64,000 bases of DNA from Stigmatella ashevillena (GCF_028368975.1 NZ_JAQNDM010000002.1:7558425-7622424); one strand, 5' to 3'. Shown: positions 25,858 through 34,955, counted from the first letter of the stretch. A program made the numbers and translations. Notes: generated from the sequence alone by a model not told the origin.

Positions 25858-26508
25858 TCAGCAGGGGCCTGGACCGGCGTGGACGCCCGTGCGGACGCGC
25901 CCCTTGAAGACGCCCAGCGCTGCCGCGAGGCCTGCCACGCGCACCTTGGTGTAGCCACCACTGACGCTCGCGATGGTGAAGCGGAACTGGCAGGAAGAGG
26001 GCAGACAGATGGGCCCCGTGCACCCGGAGTTGTCGTGCCACACCCCTGCCGTGGACACCTCTCCCAGCTGGATCCAGCCGCGCCCATTGAAGCCCCAGGC
26101 CGTGCCGAGGATGGCTTGGCTTTCACAAACGCTCTCGGTGATGTTCGCGTTCGCAACGGGGACGAGCTCGACGAACGCGGAGAACGGCCGGTTGTTCACC
26201 GCGCGGACCTCGGTGACGAACCTGTTGGCGCACAGGGGTTGATCATAGGTTCCGTCCGTGGCGGTCGCCGCGCTGTCCGCGAACGAGCAGGACGGATATT
26301 GGAAGGTCACCGCCGCGCCATCCGGCTGGACCAGACTCACTCCGCTGTCCGTGCAGGTGGACAGCGCCGCTTGCTCGCTGGAGCCAAGCACCTCGGCGGA
26401 ATCATCGGGGGCAAAAGGCTCGCCTTCCACCTCGGTTCCACATCCCGCCAGGAGCTGAACCGCTGCCAGGAGCACCGCACCCGACCGCACCGTGTTTCTC
26501 GAAGACAT
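25858..26508 (-). CDS. Lipoprotein, function unknown
   Basis: A 216-aa precursor; ATG 26508 has GGAGGA upstream. The lipobox is LLAGCG. Residues about 40-180 are beta-rich with several Cys (STCTDSGVSLV, QYPSCSFADSA, DQPLCANRFVTEVRAVN, ITESVCESQ, CTGPICLPSSCQFRF), probably disulfide-paired. No recognised domain. It stands alone between an SDR remnant and the toxin-like operon. Confidence 0.7.
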   Translation of the reverse strand: MSSRNTVRSGAVLLAAVQLLAGCGTEVEGEPFAPDDSAEVLGSSEQAALSTCTDSGVSLVQPDGAAVTFQYPSCSFADSAATATDGTYDQPLCANRFVTEVRAVNNRPFSAFVELVPVANANITESVCESQAILGTAWGFNGRGWIQLGEVSTAGVWHDNSGCTGPICLPSSCQFRFTIASVSGGYTKVRVAGLAAALGVFKGRVRTGVHAGPGPC

Positions 26509-26719
26509 GACCGTTCCTCCAGGGCGCGTTGGGAGTGGGCTCATGCCCGCGTCCGCCGTGCCAAGAGGGGTACGCCGTGAAAAAAGAATATTCCCGGTGA
26601 GCTGAAACGGGGGGTCGGTTTACCTGGCCGCAGTTCCCTCCTCCAATGACGGCAATGAGGAGGCCCGCCTGCCGTCATCGACACCGAAACCTGCTTGCCT
26701 TGCGGGGTGGAGCAGCGCG

Positions 26720-27484
26720 TCAAGGCGCTGAGCGCCCGCCGATCTGTGGGAAGCGCGCATAGGCGCGCAGCAGCGCGTCGAGGTGGGAGGGGTCATCGAG
26801 ATCGAGCGGAGCGTCCGAGAGCCGGATGAGCCACCCGCCCGTCGAAGTACGCCGCGCCCAAGAGAGCAGGTCCGCATCGCGAGCTGGGTCTGGGAATCCG
26901 ATGGCACGTGCGGCAGCGGCCGACCAGTAGTTCAGCCAACCGAGTCGATGCGGAATCTCAGGCGAGTGGATGTCCTCTGAGAGCCTGAGCGCTGGCAATC
27001 CCCGTGGCGGAACTCCTGGCTTGCGCACCGGGTGGCGTGCCTGCCGCGAGATCTCCACGCCGGTGTTGAACGGCGTCGCATGCCCCCAGAATGCCCGTGC
27101 GCTCTCTGCGACTGCCTCAAGCACATCCGTTGCCGCAGCGATGCTGGCTGTGTTGAGTGGCAGGTCCCCATGGACTTCAAACTGTGGCTGGCCTGCCGGT
27201 GAGCTGCCCGCGGGTCGCTCCCACCCGGAAATCGTTACGGGGTGGCTCTCGTCACCGTTGCATAAGAGCGGAAGTCCTGGCCCGTCAGCCCGCCCTTGAG
27301 CGACCCACGCATCGCGGTGTGGCAATGGGATGGGCCGCCCCTCGTCAGAAATCGTCCATTCCAGGCGCAAGCCTGGCAATGCTCGCTCCAATCCATTCAC
27401 AACGGCCAAAGGGCGGCTATCGCCACCCGCGAGCCCAGGTCCGTAGACGATGATGCCAAGGTCATTCTGTTGCGTTGTCGGCAT
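26720..27484 (-). CDS. DUF5953-like protein, probable immunity protein
   Basis: A 254-aa cytoplasmic protein; ATG 27484 lies one base after the stop of the upstream lipoprotein gene (TGA-a-ATG), so translation is coupled. It starts with LGIIVYGPGLAGGDSRPLAVVNGLERALPGLRLEW and contains RLGWLNYWSAAAARAIGFPD and TGGWLIRLSDAPLDLD. These features resemble myxobacterial DUF5953/Imm52-type immunity proteins, from memory. With no signal peptide and the position directly after a nuclease-like lipoprotein, it is most simply read as the cognate immunity protein. No direct evidence of binding. Confidence 0.65.
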   Translation of the reverse strand: MPTTQQNDLGIIVYGPGLAGGDSRPLAVVNGLERALPGLRLEWTISDEGRPIPLPHRDAWVAQGRADGPGLPLLCNGDESHPVTISGWERPAGSSPAGQPQFEVHGDLPLNTASIAAATDVLEAVAESARAFWGHATPFNTGVEISRQARHPVRKPGVPPRGLPALRLSEDIHSPEIPHRLGWLNYWSAAAARAIGFPDPARDADLLSWARRTSTGGWLIRLSDAPLDLDDPSHLDALLRAYARFPQIGGRSAP

Positions 27485-27485
27485 T

Positions 27486-28397
27486 TCAACACCAATTCAT
27501 GACAACGATTTGAAGGGTGTCATCCGCGAACTCCAGCGCGGCTTTGTGGGCGGCACTCCGCACGCCGATTTGGAAGTCAAATCCACAGGCTCTGGCGAGA
27601 GCGCGCTCGCGCTGTAACTCGGGAATCTGGTTCTCGACCACCTGCCTCCGGAGGAAGGGCGAGTACGTGTCGAAATTGTCGGTCTTAACCTCCCACAGCA
27701 CCCGCGTGCGGAGTTGAAGTGCGTCGAAGTTCTTACCATTGACGAGCACATCCGAGCCGGGGAAGCCATTCTGTGGAACCCTGTCGGCACACGTGTTGTG
27801 AAGGTCATCTCCGCCCAGGTGCGGCACGCGTTGAGGGATACACTTCTGGCTGCGCTCGCGCTCCAGGGGCTCCGGTGGCAAAGCAGGAGGCCGGGCCTGT
27901 CCTGATGGCGCTGGCTGGGGCTTTCGTTTCGCCAGAGATTCCTGTGGGGCAGGCTTCGTGTGGGGAAAGGGTCTCGCTTCCTCGGGATAGGCTCCCCGCA
28001 GCTCATACGCCTCCAGTGCCTCTTGGATGGCGACGGCCACCACCACTGCGCCCGCGAAAATCACCGCTCCGGCAACGATCTCCGGTGCGGCCAGGATGCA
28101 GACGCCGATTCCCACGGCGGCCGCGCCCGCCGAGGCGACAGCACATCTTCCCGTTGGATCCTGAAACCGGATCTTTTCGTGGTCGAGCGCATGAAAGCAC
28201 CGCTCCACTACCATGGGCCAGGGTTGGGAAGCCGTCTGAACGGCGCACCTCCCTTCGTCCCTCCAAGGCAGCGCCGCCGCTCTCTGGAGGTTCGCGATCG
28301 CCGGTATTCGGGCCAGTGGCTTTCTCGAGCTGGGCTCCGTCGTCGTCGCGCAGGCCGAGAGAAGGAGCAAAAGTTCGATGCGGGCGCGTAACGGCAT
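27486..28397 (-). CDS. Lipoprotein with C-terminal restriction-endonuclease-like toxin domain (DUF6310-like)
   Basis: A 303-aa precursor; ATG 28397 has AAAGGA upstream (GTG 28403 would add two residues). The lipobox is LLLLSACATT. A hydrophobic segment (about 85-125, AVGIGVCILAAPEIVAGAVIFAGAVVVAVAI) is followed by a Pro-rich linker (140-180). The C-terminal domain (about 185-303) has cysteines and DLHNTCADR, then NGKNFDALQL followed by LWEVKTDNFDTYSPF. Its D-(x)n-ExK spacing matches PD-(D/E)xK nucleases and the restriction-endonuclease-fold toxins called DUF6310. An anchored or contact-delivered nuclease toxin is inferred; the next gene would be its immunity partner. Confidence 0.7.
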   Translation of the reverse strand: MPLRARIELLLLLSACATTTEPSSRKPLARIPAIANLQRAAALPWRDEGRCAVQTASQPWPMVVERCFHALDHEKIRFQDPTGRCAVASAGAAAVGIGVCILAAPEIVAGAVIFAGAVVVAVAIQEALEAYELRGAYPEEARPFPHTKPAPQESLAKRKPQPAPSGQARPPALPPEPLERERSQKCIPQRVPHLGGDDLHNTCADRVPQNGFPGSDVLVNGKNFDALQLRTRVLWEVKTDNFDTYSPFLRRQVVENQIPELQRERALARACGFDFQIGVRSAAHKAALEFADDTLQIVVMNWC

Positions 28398-28490
28398 GGC
28401 CACGTCCTTTCATGCAGGCCAAGTCACTGCGGGTCAAGATTAGCCGATTGGGTGGGTTGGAACGACGGAGGTGCATTAGGTTGTGCCGCC

Positions 28491-29699
28491 ATGACGACAC
28501 TGTCCCGTCCCCGTCCCGTCCTCCTCGGGCTCGCCTATCTCGCGTTCGTGAGTCTGGGCCTGCCGGACGCGGTCCTGGGTCTTGCCTGGCCTTCGTTGCG
28601 TGACACGTTCGCCCTGCCTCAGGTGGGCATGGGCGCGATCCTCGCCGCAGGTGCGGCGGCGTATCTCGTCTCGGGCATGTTCGCCGGGCGGCTCATGCAA
28701 GCCCTCAATGTCGGGCTGCTGCTGGCGGTCAGCACCGCGCTCGTCGCGCTCGGCCTGATCGGCTACGCGACCGTGCCGCTCTTCGCCTTGTTTCTGTTCG
28801 CGGCCTGCTTCGTCGGCTTTGGCTCGGGGGGGATCGACGCCGCGCTCAACACCTATGCCGCCCAGCACTTCGGCCCGCGCCACATGACGTGGCTGCACGC
28901 GGCCTACAGCATCGGGGCCACCCTCGGTCCGGTACTCATGACCGCGCTGCTCACGCGTGGGGCGGGGTGGCGCTCCGGGTATGCAGTCATCGGCGCGTTG
29001 CTCGCCGCGCTCGCGGTGACCTTCGCCGTGATGCGCAGGCAGTGGGATGGGGGCCCCGCGCAGCCCGGCGAGGCGCCCACGCCCAGCGTGACACCCTCCG
29101 CCACCGCGTGGCAGGCCCTGCGTCGGCCGCGGGTGAAGCTGCAAAGCCTCATCTTCTTCGTCTACACGGGCGTGGAGGTGACGGCGGGCCAGTGGAGCTA
29201 CACGGTGCTGACCGAGGGGCGAGGTCTGAGCACGGCGGAGGCCGGCACCTGGACCAGTCTCTACTGGGGCAGCCTGTTCGTGGGACGGGTGCTGTCTGGC
29301 TTCATCGTGGAGCGGCTGGGTCCGGTGCTCATGCTGCGGCTGAGCACCGCGCTGGCCGTGGTGGGCACGCTCCTCTTCGCCATCCCCGCGGTGCCTCCGC
29401 CCGTGGGACTGGGACTGCTGGGCTTCGCGCTCGCACCCATCTTCCCGGCGCTCATGTCGGAAACGCCCCGGCGGGTCGGCTCGGATGTGGCCGCGCACGC
29501 GGTGGGCTTCCAGGTGAGCGCGGGCATGCTGGGCGTTGCCGTGCTGCCGAGCGCCGCGGGCTTCGTGGCCGAGCGGTTGGGCGTCGCGATCGTGGCCTCT
29601 CAGCTCTTCGTGTACTCGGCGGTGCTGGCGGTGCTCCACGGCGTGCTCTCCGTGTCAGCGGATCGCCCGGTTGCGCCCGGGCGTGAATCCAGAGCCTGA
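28491..29699 (+). CDS. MFS transporter
   Basis: A 402-aa integral membrane protein; ATG 28491 chosen as the start of MTTLSRPRPVLLGLAYLAFVSLG. Alternating hydrophobic helices (about 11-12) run from residue 10 to 390. The first cytoplasmic loop reads GMFAGRLMQ and a second-half equivalent reads FVGRVLSGFIVERLG. GFGSGGIDAALNTYAA in helix 4-5 is reminiscent of FucP/YfkF-like sugar or drug porters. The substrate is unknown. No regulator adjoins. Confidence 0.87.
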   Translation: MTTLSRPRPVLLGLAYLAFVSLGLPDAVLGLAWPSLRDTFALPQVGMGAILAAGAAAYLVSGMFAGRLMQALNVGLLLAVSTALVALGLIGYATVPLFALFLFAACFVGFGSGGIDAALNTYAAQHFGPRHMTWLHAAYSIGATLGPVLMTALLTRGAGWRSGYAVIGALLAALAVTFAVMRRQWDGGPAQPGEAPTPSVTPSATAWQALRRPRVKLQSLIFFVYTGVEVTAGQWSYTVLTEGRGLSTAEAGTWTSLYWGSLFVGRVLSGFIVERLGPVLMLRLSTALAVVGTLLFAIPAVPPPVGLGLLGFALAPIFPALMSETPRRVGSDVAAHAVGFQVSAGMLGVAVLPSAAGFVAERLGVAIVASQLFVYSAVLAVLHGVLSVSADRPVAPGRESRA

Positions 29700-29756
29700 G
29701 GTGCGGAGTCAGCGCGGCTTGCCTGGCGGGCCGGACGTCGCCATTTTGGTCCTGCC

Positions 29757-30185
29757 ATGGAAACGAACAGAATCTACCGAGGGCGGCTCATCGACCACGT
29801 GCATCTGGTGGTGAAGGACGTGGGGGCCAGCAAGCGCTTCTACACCGCGATCTTCGAGACGCTGGGAATTCCTCTTGGTGGAGAGGGCGAGGGGTTCTTC
29901 TGGGCCGATGAGCTGTTCATCTCGAGTGCGACGTCCCCGGCCGCGCTCGGCGTGCTCACGGGCCGCACCCACCTGGCCTTCCAGGCCCAGGATCGGCCTT
30001 CGGTGGACCGCTTTCACGCGGCGGCGCTGGCCGCGGGCGGAAAGGACAACGGTGCCCCAGGCGTGCGCCCCTACCACCCCGGTTACTACGCCGCCTTCGC
30101 CTTGGACCCTGACGGCAACAACATCGAGGCGGTGCACCATGGCCCCGCCGAGCGGTCAGCCGAGTCGATCGTCGTCCGCTTCTAG
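29757..30185 (+). CDS. VOC-superfamily (glyoxalase/bleomycin resistance-like) protein
   Basis: A 142-aa protein with paired beta-alpha-beta-beta-beta units. The first runs from RLIDHVHLVVKDVGASKRFYTAIFETLG and the second from GRTHLAFQAQDRPSVDRFHAAALAAGG to YYAAFALDPDGNNIEAVHHG. Candidate metal ligands are His14, His73 and Glu124, as in VOC enzymes. Substrate is unknown; family members range from isomerases to dioxygenases and resistance proteins. The 57-bp gap after the MFS gene allows cotranscription. Confidence 0.87.
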   Translation: METNRIYRGRLIDHVHLVVKDVGASKRFYTAIFETLGIPLGGEGEGFFWADELFISSATSPAALGVLTGRTHLAFQAQDRPSVDRFHAAALAAGGKDNGAPGVRPYHPGYYAAFALDPDGNNIEAVHHGPAERSAESIVVRF

Positions 30186-30285
30186 CCAAGGCGGTCGGCG
30201 TTTCGGGTCATGGCTGGCGTGAGGCCGTAAGCCTTTGGCGCCTTGCTGTAAGCAGGAAACCCAGCACCCGGCACAATGGCCCGTC

Positions 30286-30681
30286 ATGGCGCAGGCGCTG
30301 TTTCATCAGCAGTTCGGCATGCTCTCGGCCGACAAGCAGCGGTTCCACGACGTGATGCGGGCGAGCTTCGGCGACGGGTACGACGTCCGGACGGCCGAAC
30401 GGTTCCGTCTGCAGGCCCTTGCGGGCGACTTCGATTGGCTGCCGCCGGTGCGGTGGGTGGACTCGGCGGTGCTCGCGGGGTCTCGCGGCGCGTACGACAC
30501 CGAGTTCGACAGCATGTGCCTCGACCGCTCGCTCCAGCGCTTTCCGTCGCTCGCGGAGGCCACCTTCTCCGAGGTGGCCGGCCATGTGCTGGACTCGCTG
30601 CTCAACCCCCTCTCGGTTCAGGGCCGCCGCGGCGTCCAGTTCCGCCGCATCCTCGATGGGGTAGGCCTGGGCGCCTGTTAG
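30286..30681 (+). CDS. Truncated relative of a toxin/calcium-binding protein N-terminal domain
   Basis: A 131-aa frame; ATG 30286 gives MAQALFHQQFG. It reads like the N-terminal domain placed before larger secreted toxins or peptidoglycan-binding proteins: FHDVMRASFGDGYD, WVDSAVLAGSRGAYDTEFDSMCLDRS and ATFSEVAGHVLDSLLNP...VQFRRIL. In those relatives the corresponding segment has EEVGHxxDxxLN plus a GDEG element; here it is VAGH with SVQGRRGVQ, and the protein ends immediately. A gene remnant is as likely as a functional small protein. Confidence 0.5.
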   Translation: MAQALFHQQFGMLSADKQRFHDVMRASFGDGYDVRTAERFRLQALAGDFDWLPPVRWVDSAVLAGSRGAYDTEFDSMCLDRSLQRFPSLAEATFSEVAGHVLDSLLNPLSVQGRRGVQFRRILDGVGLGAC

Positions 30682-30709
30682 CGCGCCTCGGGAGCGCGTC
30701 GAAGCCCTC

Positions 30710-31651
30710 TCACGAGAGGTGGGCGGTGGCGCGGAGCAGGGCGTTGCGCAGCCAGCGGTGCGCGGGCTCGTCCTCGTAGCGCTCGTGCCAGAGCTGCACG
30801 GCGCTGAAGGTGGGCAGGGTCAGGGGCGGCTTGAGCACCTGGAGGGGCCAGCCCTGGGCGAAGCTTTCCACCATGCGGCGGGGGGCCGTCAGCACCAGGT
30901 CCGAGCGGGTGATGACCAGGGGGGCGGCGAGGAAGAAGGGGATCCGCAGGGCAATGCGGCGGGACAGGCCCTGTTTGGCCAAGGCCTGGTCCACGATGCC
31001 ATCGCCCTGGCCCTGGGGGCTGATGAGCGCGTGCGGCAGGCGCAGGTATTGCGCCAGCTCCAGCCGGCGGTTCACCTCGGGGTGGTCTTTGCGGACAAGG
31101 CAGGCGAACTCATCCTGGAACAGCTTCTGCTGGCGCAGGGCAGGGGCGGGGTTCGGGAAGGCTTGGATGATGAGGTCCACCGCGCCGCTCTCGAGCAGCT
31201 CGGGCGTCCAGCGCGGGTCGATGGGGCGCAGGTCCAGGTCCACCTGCGGCGCCTCCTTCCCCAGCAGCGCCAGCAGCGACGGCAGGAGGATGGAGGCGAA
31301 GTAGTCGCTGGTGGCCAGGGTGAACCGGTGCGCGGTGGTGCGAGGCTCGAAGACGGGCTCGTCGCGCAGGGCCCGTTGCAGCTCCAGCAGCCCCCGGCGG
31401 ATGGGCACGGCGAGCTGCTGCGCACGGGGGGTGAGCACCATGCCCCCGCGCCCCCGGATGAGCAGCGCGTCGCCAAACACCTCTCGGAGCTGGCGCAGCG
31501 CATGGCTCAGGGCCGACTGGGTGAGCCCCAGCCGGGTGGCCGCTTTGGTCACGCTGGCCTCGGTCAGCAGGGCATCCAGGGCGACCAGGAGGTTCAAGTT
31601 GACGCGGGACAGGTCCACCGCCCGCGGTGGGGCAACATGAGGAGTGCTCAT
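30710..31651 (-). CDS. LysR-family transcriptional regulator
   Basis: A 313-aa regulator; ATG 31651 is supported by the typical LysR start VDLSRVNLNLLVALDALLTEASVTKAATRLGLTQSALSHALRQLRE (winged helix, residues 13-72). The C-terminal substrate-binding domain (about 100-305) contains HRFTLATSDYFASILLPSLL and AVDLIIQAFPN. It is divergent from the NmrA-like gene with an 84-bp shared promoter region, the usual LysR arrangement for regulating the neighbouring gene. Confidence 0.92.
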   Translation of the reverse strand: MSTPHVAPPRAVDLSRVNLNLLVALDALLTEASVTKAATRLGLTQSALSHALRQLREVFGDALLIRGRGGMVLTPRAQQLAVPIRRGLLELQRALRDEPVFEPRTTAHRFTLATSDYFASILLPSLLALLGKEAPQVDLDLRPIDPRWTPELLESGAVDLIIQAFPNPAPALRQQKLFQDEFACLVRKDHPEVNRRLELAQYLRLPHALISPQGQGDGIVDQALAKQGLSRRIALRIPFFLAAPLVITRSDLVLTAPRRMVESFAQGWPLQVLKPPLTLPTFSAVQLWHERYEDEPAHRWLRNALLRATAHLS

Positions 31652-31735
31652 GTGTCTATGAATAGCATGCAGTGGCCTCATTTCCGGGAGAGGCGCATCT
31701 TCCTCCTCGTTGCTTCCTTCCTCTCGGAGAACGCC

Positions 31736-32626
31736 ATGAGCATCGTCATCAACACCCCCAACGGAACCATTGGCCGCGGCCTCGCGGAGAAGCTGCTGGC
31801 GGCGGGCAAGTCCCTCACCGTCATTAGCCGCAGCCCGGACAAGGTGGCAGTGCTGGCGAAGCGGGGCGCGCGTGTCGTCGAGGGGTCTATCGACGAGCAG
31901 CCCGTGCTGGAGCGCGCGCTCGCCGGCGCGGAGGCATTGTTCTGGCTGACGCCGCCCGCGGCCCGCCCGGACTATCACGCCTGGGCGGTGCAGGCCGCGC
32001 GGGCCGCCGCTCAGTCGGTGAAGGCCCACGGCGTGGGCCGCGTCGTTGTCCTGTCCAGCGTGGGCGCCCAGTCGGGCCCCGGCACGGGCCCCGTGGGCGT
32101 GATGAAGGAGGTGGAGGCGGCGTTCCTGGCCGTCAGCCCGAATGTCACCGTGATGCGCCCGGGCTTCTTCATGGAGAACCTCCTGCGCAACCTGGACACC
32201 ATCGCGAAGGCGGGGGCCATCTTCCAACCCTTCCCCGCGGCCAAGCGCGTACCGATGGTGGCCTCCGAGGACATCGCGGCGAAGGCGGCCGAAGTGTTCC
32301 TGGACGCGGCGTGGAAGGGCCACCGGTACCTGGGCGTCCATGGGCCGCAGGATCTGTCGCACCTCGAGGTGGCGGAGATCCTCTCGCGGGAGCTGGGCCA
32401 GCCGGTGCGCTACACCGAAGTCACCCTGGAGCAGGCACGCCAGGGGATGCTCGGGGCCGGCATGCCCGGCTTCCTCGCGGACCTGCTCCTGGAGATGTAC
32501 CAGGCCATCCCCGAGGGCCGGATGGACGCGGCCGAGCCCCGCACGGCGGAGACCACCACCCCGACGACGCTGGCGCACTTCGCCCAGGAAGTGCTCCGCC
32601 CCAAGGTCGCGGCTTTCGCCCGCTAG
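31736..32626 (+). CDS. NmrA-like NAD(P)-binding protein (atypical SDR)
   Basis: A 296-aa protein; ATG 31736. The Rossmann motif is NTPNGTIGRGLAEKLL (GxxGxxG type, residues 7-16). RVVVLSSVGAQ follows in the middle and VMRPGFFMENLL after that, typical of the NmrA/HSCARG group, which usually lacks the classical YxxxK. VPMVASEDIAAKAAEVFLD and GHRYLGVHGPQDLSHLEVAEILSREL complete the C-terminal substrate lobe. The likely role is a redox sensor or quinone-type reductase; the substrate is unknown. The LysR protein next door is the probable regulator. Confidence 0.88.
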   Translation: MSIVINTPNGTIGRGLAEKLLAAGKSLTVISRSPDKVAVLAKRGARVVEGSIDEQPVLERALAGAEALFWLTPPAARPDYHAWAVQAARAAAQSVKAHGVGRVVVLSSVGAQSGPGTGPVGVMKEVEAAFLAVSPNVTVMRPGFFMENLLRNLDTIAKAGAIFQPFPAAKRVPMVASEDIAAKAAEVFLDAAWKGHRYLGVHGPQDLSHLEVAEILSRELGQPVRYTEVTLEQARQGMLGAGMPGFLADLLLEMYQAIPEGRMDAAEPRTAETTTPTTLAHFAQEVLRPKVAAFAR

Positions 32627-32735
32627 GACAGGGCCCCCGGCGTCGAGCAGCCCGTCTGTCCCCTGGCCGTCCTCCAGGCGCCCTTCCCGGCGGAAGGGGT
32701 GGGCGAAGCCTGGAAAGCAGGGTAGATGCAGAGGG

Positions 32736-33776
32736 GTGAAGCTGTCCTATCCCATGCCCTTGTGCGTGGCGCCGATGATGGATTGGACGGACCGGCACTG
32801 CCGGTTCTTCCACCGTCAGCTCAGCCGCCGCACCCTGCTCTACACGGAGATGCTCACCACGGGCGCTGTCCTGCACGGGGACCGTGACCGGCTCCTGGGC
32901 TTCGAGCCCGCCGAGCACCCCGTGGCCCTTCAATTGGGAGGCTCCGAGCCCGCCGCCTTGGCCGAGGCCGCCCGCATTGGCGAGGCGTGGGGGTATGACG
33001 AGATCAACCTCAACGTCGGTTGCCCGAGCGATCGCGTGCAGTCAGGCCGATTTGGCGCGTGCCTGATGGCCGAGCCCGAGCTCGTGGCCCGGCTGGTGGC
33101 CGCGATGCGCGGGGCCGTGCGCATCCCCGTGACGGTCAAGTCGCGCATCGCCATCGATGACATGGAGGAGTGGCCGACGCTCGAGCGCTTCGTGCGCCTC
33201 GTCTCCGCCGAGGGGTGCTCGCGCTTCATCGTGCACGCGCGCAAGGCGTGGTTGCAGGGGTTGAGCCCCAAGGAGAACCGGGACATTCCCCCGCTGCGCT
33301 ACGAGCTGGTCTACCGGCTCAAGGCCGAGTTCCCCTCGCTCGACATCAGCATCAACGGGGGCATCAAGACCCTGGAGGCCGCCGCCGAGCACCTGCGCCA
33401 CGTGGACGGGGTGATGATCGGCCGGGCTGCCTACGAAAACCCGTACCTCCTGGCCGAGGCCGACGCGCGCCTCTTCGGGGCCACGGAAGCGCCCCGCGAC
33501 CGCCACGATGTGGTGGAGACGATGCTGCCCTACATGGAGGCCCGCCGGAGCCAGGGCGCGCCGCTCAACGCCATCACCCGGCACATGCTTGGGCTCTTCC
33601 AGGGACTGCCGGGCGCCCGGTCCTGGCGCAGGCACCTGAGCGAGAACATCCACAAGCCGGGAGCAGGGCCCGAGGTGGTCACCGCCGCCCTGGCATTGGT
33701 GCCCCGCGTCTCCGCCGCCAAGGTGGCCGCAGCCCCGGTGCCTCCCGGTGAGGGGCATTCCTGCCCCCGCATATAA
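32736..33776 (+). CDS. dusA: tRNA-dihydrouridine synthase A
   Basis: A 346-aa FMN enzyme that reduces uridine in tRNA D-loops. GTG 32736 gives VKLSYPMPLCVAPMMDWTD; ATG 32754 is the alternative, and neither has an ideal ribosome site. Motifs: MMDWTDRHCRFFHR (FMN phosphate region), NLNVGCPSDRVQSGRFGACLM with the catalytic Cys in GACLM, VTVKSRIAIDD, FIVHARKAWLQGLSPKENRDIPPL, and ISINGGIKT with VMIGRAAYENP. These match DusA specifically. The stop codon lies inside a hairpin at 33765-33786. Confidence 0.92.
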   Translation: MKLSYPMPLCVAPMMDWTDRHCRFFHRQLSRRTLLYTEMLTTGAVLHGDRDRLLGFEPAEHPVALQLGGSEPAALAEAARIGEAWGYDEINLNVGCPSDRVQSGRFGACLMAEPELVARLVAAMRGAVRIPVTVKSRIAIDDMEEWPTLERFVRLVSAEGCSRFIVHARKAWLQGLSPKENRDIPPLRYELVYRLKAEFPSLDISINGGIKTLEAAAEHLRHVDGVMIGRAAYENPYLLAEADARLFGATEAPRDRHDVVETMLPYMEARRSQGAPLNAITRHMLGLFQGLPGARSWRRHLSENIHKPGAGPEVVTAALALVPRVSAAKVAAAPVPPGEGHSCPRI

Positions 33777-33786
33777 TGATGCGGGG
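33765..33786. terminator. Hairpin between convergent dusA and ygfZ-like genes
   Basis: An eight-base stem CCCCGCAT/ATGCGGGG with loop ATAATG; the dusA TAA stop is in the loop. It has no T-tract on either side but sits between convergent genes, so it may act in both directions. Confidence 0.5.
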
Positions 33787-33840
33787 ATGCCCTTCTGGAG
33801 GATTCAGGTGGGTGGGAGTAAGTCTCCTGCCCACGAATCT

Positions 33841-34917
33841 CTACAGAGCTGTTCCACTGAAGGGCAGGGGGGCCACCTTCACGGTGGGGCCCTCGGCGAG
33901 GGTGAGCTCCGTGCCCGGGTCCAGGTGGTCGCGGTGGACGTAGCCCAGCGCCACCCGCTGGCCCTGGGCCGGTGAGCGCACCACGCTTGTGAGCCAGCCC
34001 ACCTTCTTCTCGCCCTTGCGCAGCTCCGTGCCGGGCACGGCCTCGGCCTCTCCCAAGAGCAGCCCCGTGAGCTTGCGGTTCATGTGGCCGCGGAAGGTGG
34101 CTCGGGCAATCACCTCTTGCCCGATGTAGCAGCCCTTGTTGTACGAGATGGCGCTGGTGAGGTTCGCCTCCAGGGGAATGGTGGTGTCCACCATGTCCTG
34201 CCCGTAGCGGGGCACCCCTGCCTCCACCCGCAGCAGCTCCAGCGCCTGGAAGCCCAGGGGCTTCAGCCCGTGGGCCGCTCCCGCCGCCACAAGGGCTTGC
34301 CACACGGTCTCCAGCGCCTCGCGGGGCACCCACAGGTCCACCCCCTGCGGGGCGAACGCCGGGGGGCTCAGCACGACCACCGGCGCCCCGGCCAGGGTCA
34401 CCTGCCGGGTCAACGGGGGGGCCAGGGGTTCGAAGGGGGCTCCCAGGGCTGCGGTCAGCACCTCCGGCGTCCGGGGGCCGAGCAGCCGGAGGAGCGCCAG
34501 CTCGCCGGTCGCCTCGTGGAGCTCCGCGTCCTCGGAGATGAGGTATTTGTCCAGGAACTCCCGCACCTTGGCGCCCGTCCCGGGCTCCAGGTCCATCAGC
34601 AGGTCCGTCTCTCGCTTGAGCAGGCGGGCGTCCGCCACCATGGCGCCCTTGGCGGTAATCAGCGCCGCGTAGGCCGTTGCACCGGGGGCCAACCCCTTCA
34701 CCTCCTGGGTCACCATGCCGTGCAGGAAGCTCGCGCGGTCTTCCCCCGTTATCCGGAGCGTCTCCCGGTAGGAGGCATCATGGAGGGCCACGGCCTCTCG
34801 GGCCGCGCGATACTCGGCCTCCGAGTTTCCATAATCGGCCACCGCTTCCCGATCTCCTAGCTTCGAGAAGTGGGCGCCTGCTTGCTCGTGAAGAAAATGC
34901 AGCGACAGCGGTTCCAT
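33841..34917 (-). CDS. ygfZ: Folate-binding YgfZ/GcvT-like protein
   Basis: A 358-aa protein, ATG 34917. It has the YgfZ signature KGCYIGQEVIARATFRGHMNRKL (residues about 265-287) with the conserved Cys, plus the GcvT-like N-terminal domain (DYGNSEAEYRAAREAVALHDASYRETLRITGEDRASFLHGMVTQEVKGL). YgfZ uses tetrahydrofolate to support repair or assembly of some Fe-S enzymes such as MiaB. It is divergent from the cupin gene with a 38-bp gap, so the promoters probably overlap. Confidence 0.9.
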   Translation of the reverse strand: MEPLSLHFLHEQAGAHFSKLGDREAVADYGNSEAEYRAAREAVALHDASYRETLRITGEDRASFLHGMVTQEVKGLAPGATAYAALITAKGAMVADARLLKRETDLLMDLEPGTGAKVREFLDKYLISEDAELHEATGELALLRLLGPRTPEVLTAALGAPFEPLAPPLTRQVTLAGAPVVVLSPPAFAPQGVDLWVPREALETVWQALVAAGAAHGLKPLGFQALELLRVEAGVPRYGQDMVDTTIPLEANLTSAISYNKGCYIGQEVIARATFRGHMNRKLTGLLLGEAEAVPGTELRKGEKKVGWLTSVVRSPAQGQRVALGYVHRDHLDPGTELTLAEGPTVKVAPLPFSGTAL

Positions 34918-34955
34918 GTCCGTCGCTATATAGACGCCCAGGAGCGAATGCCACG

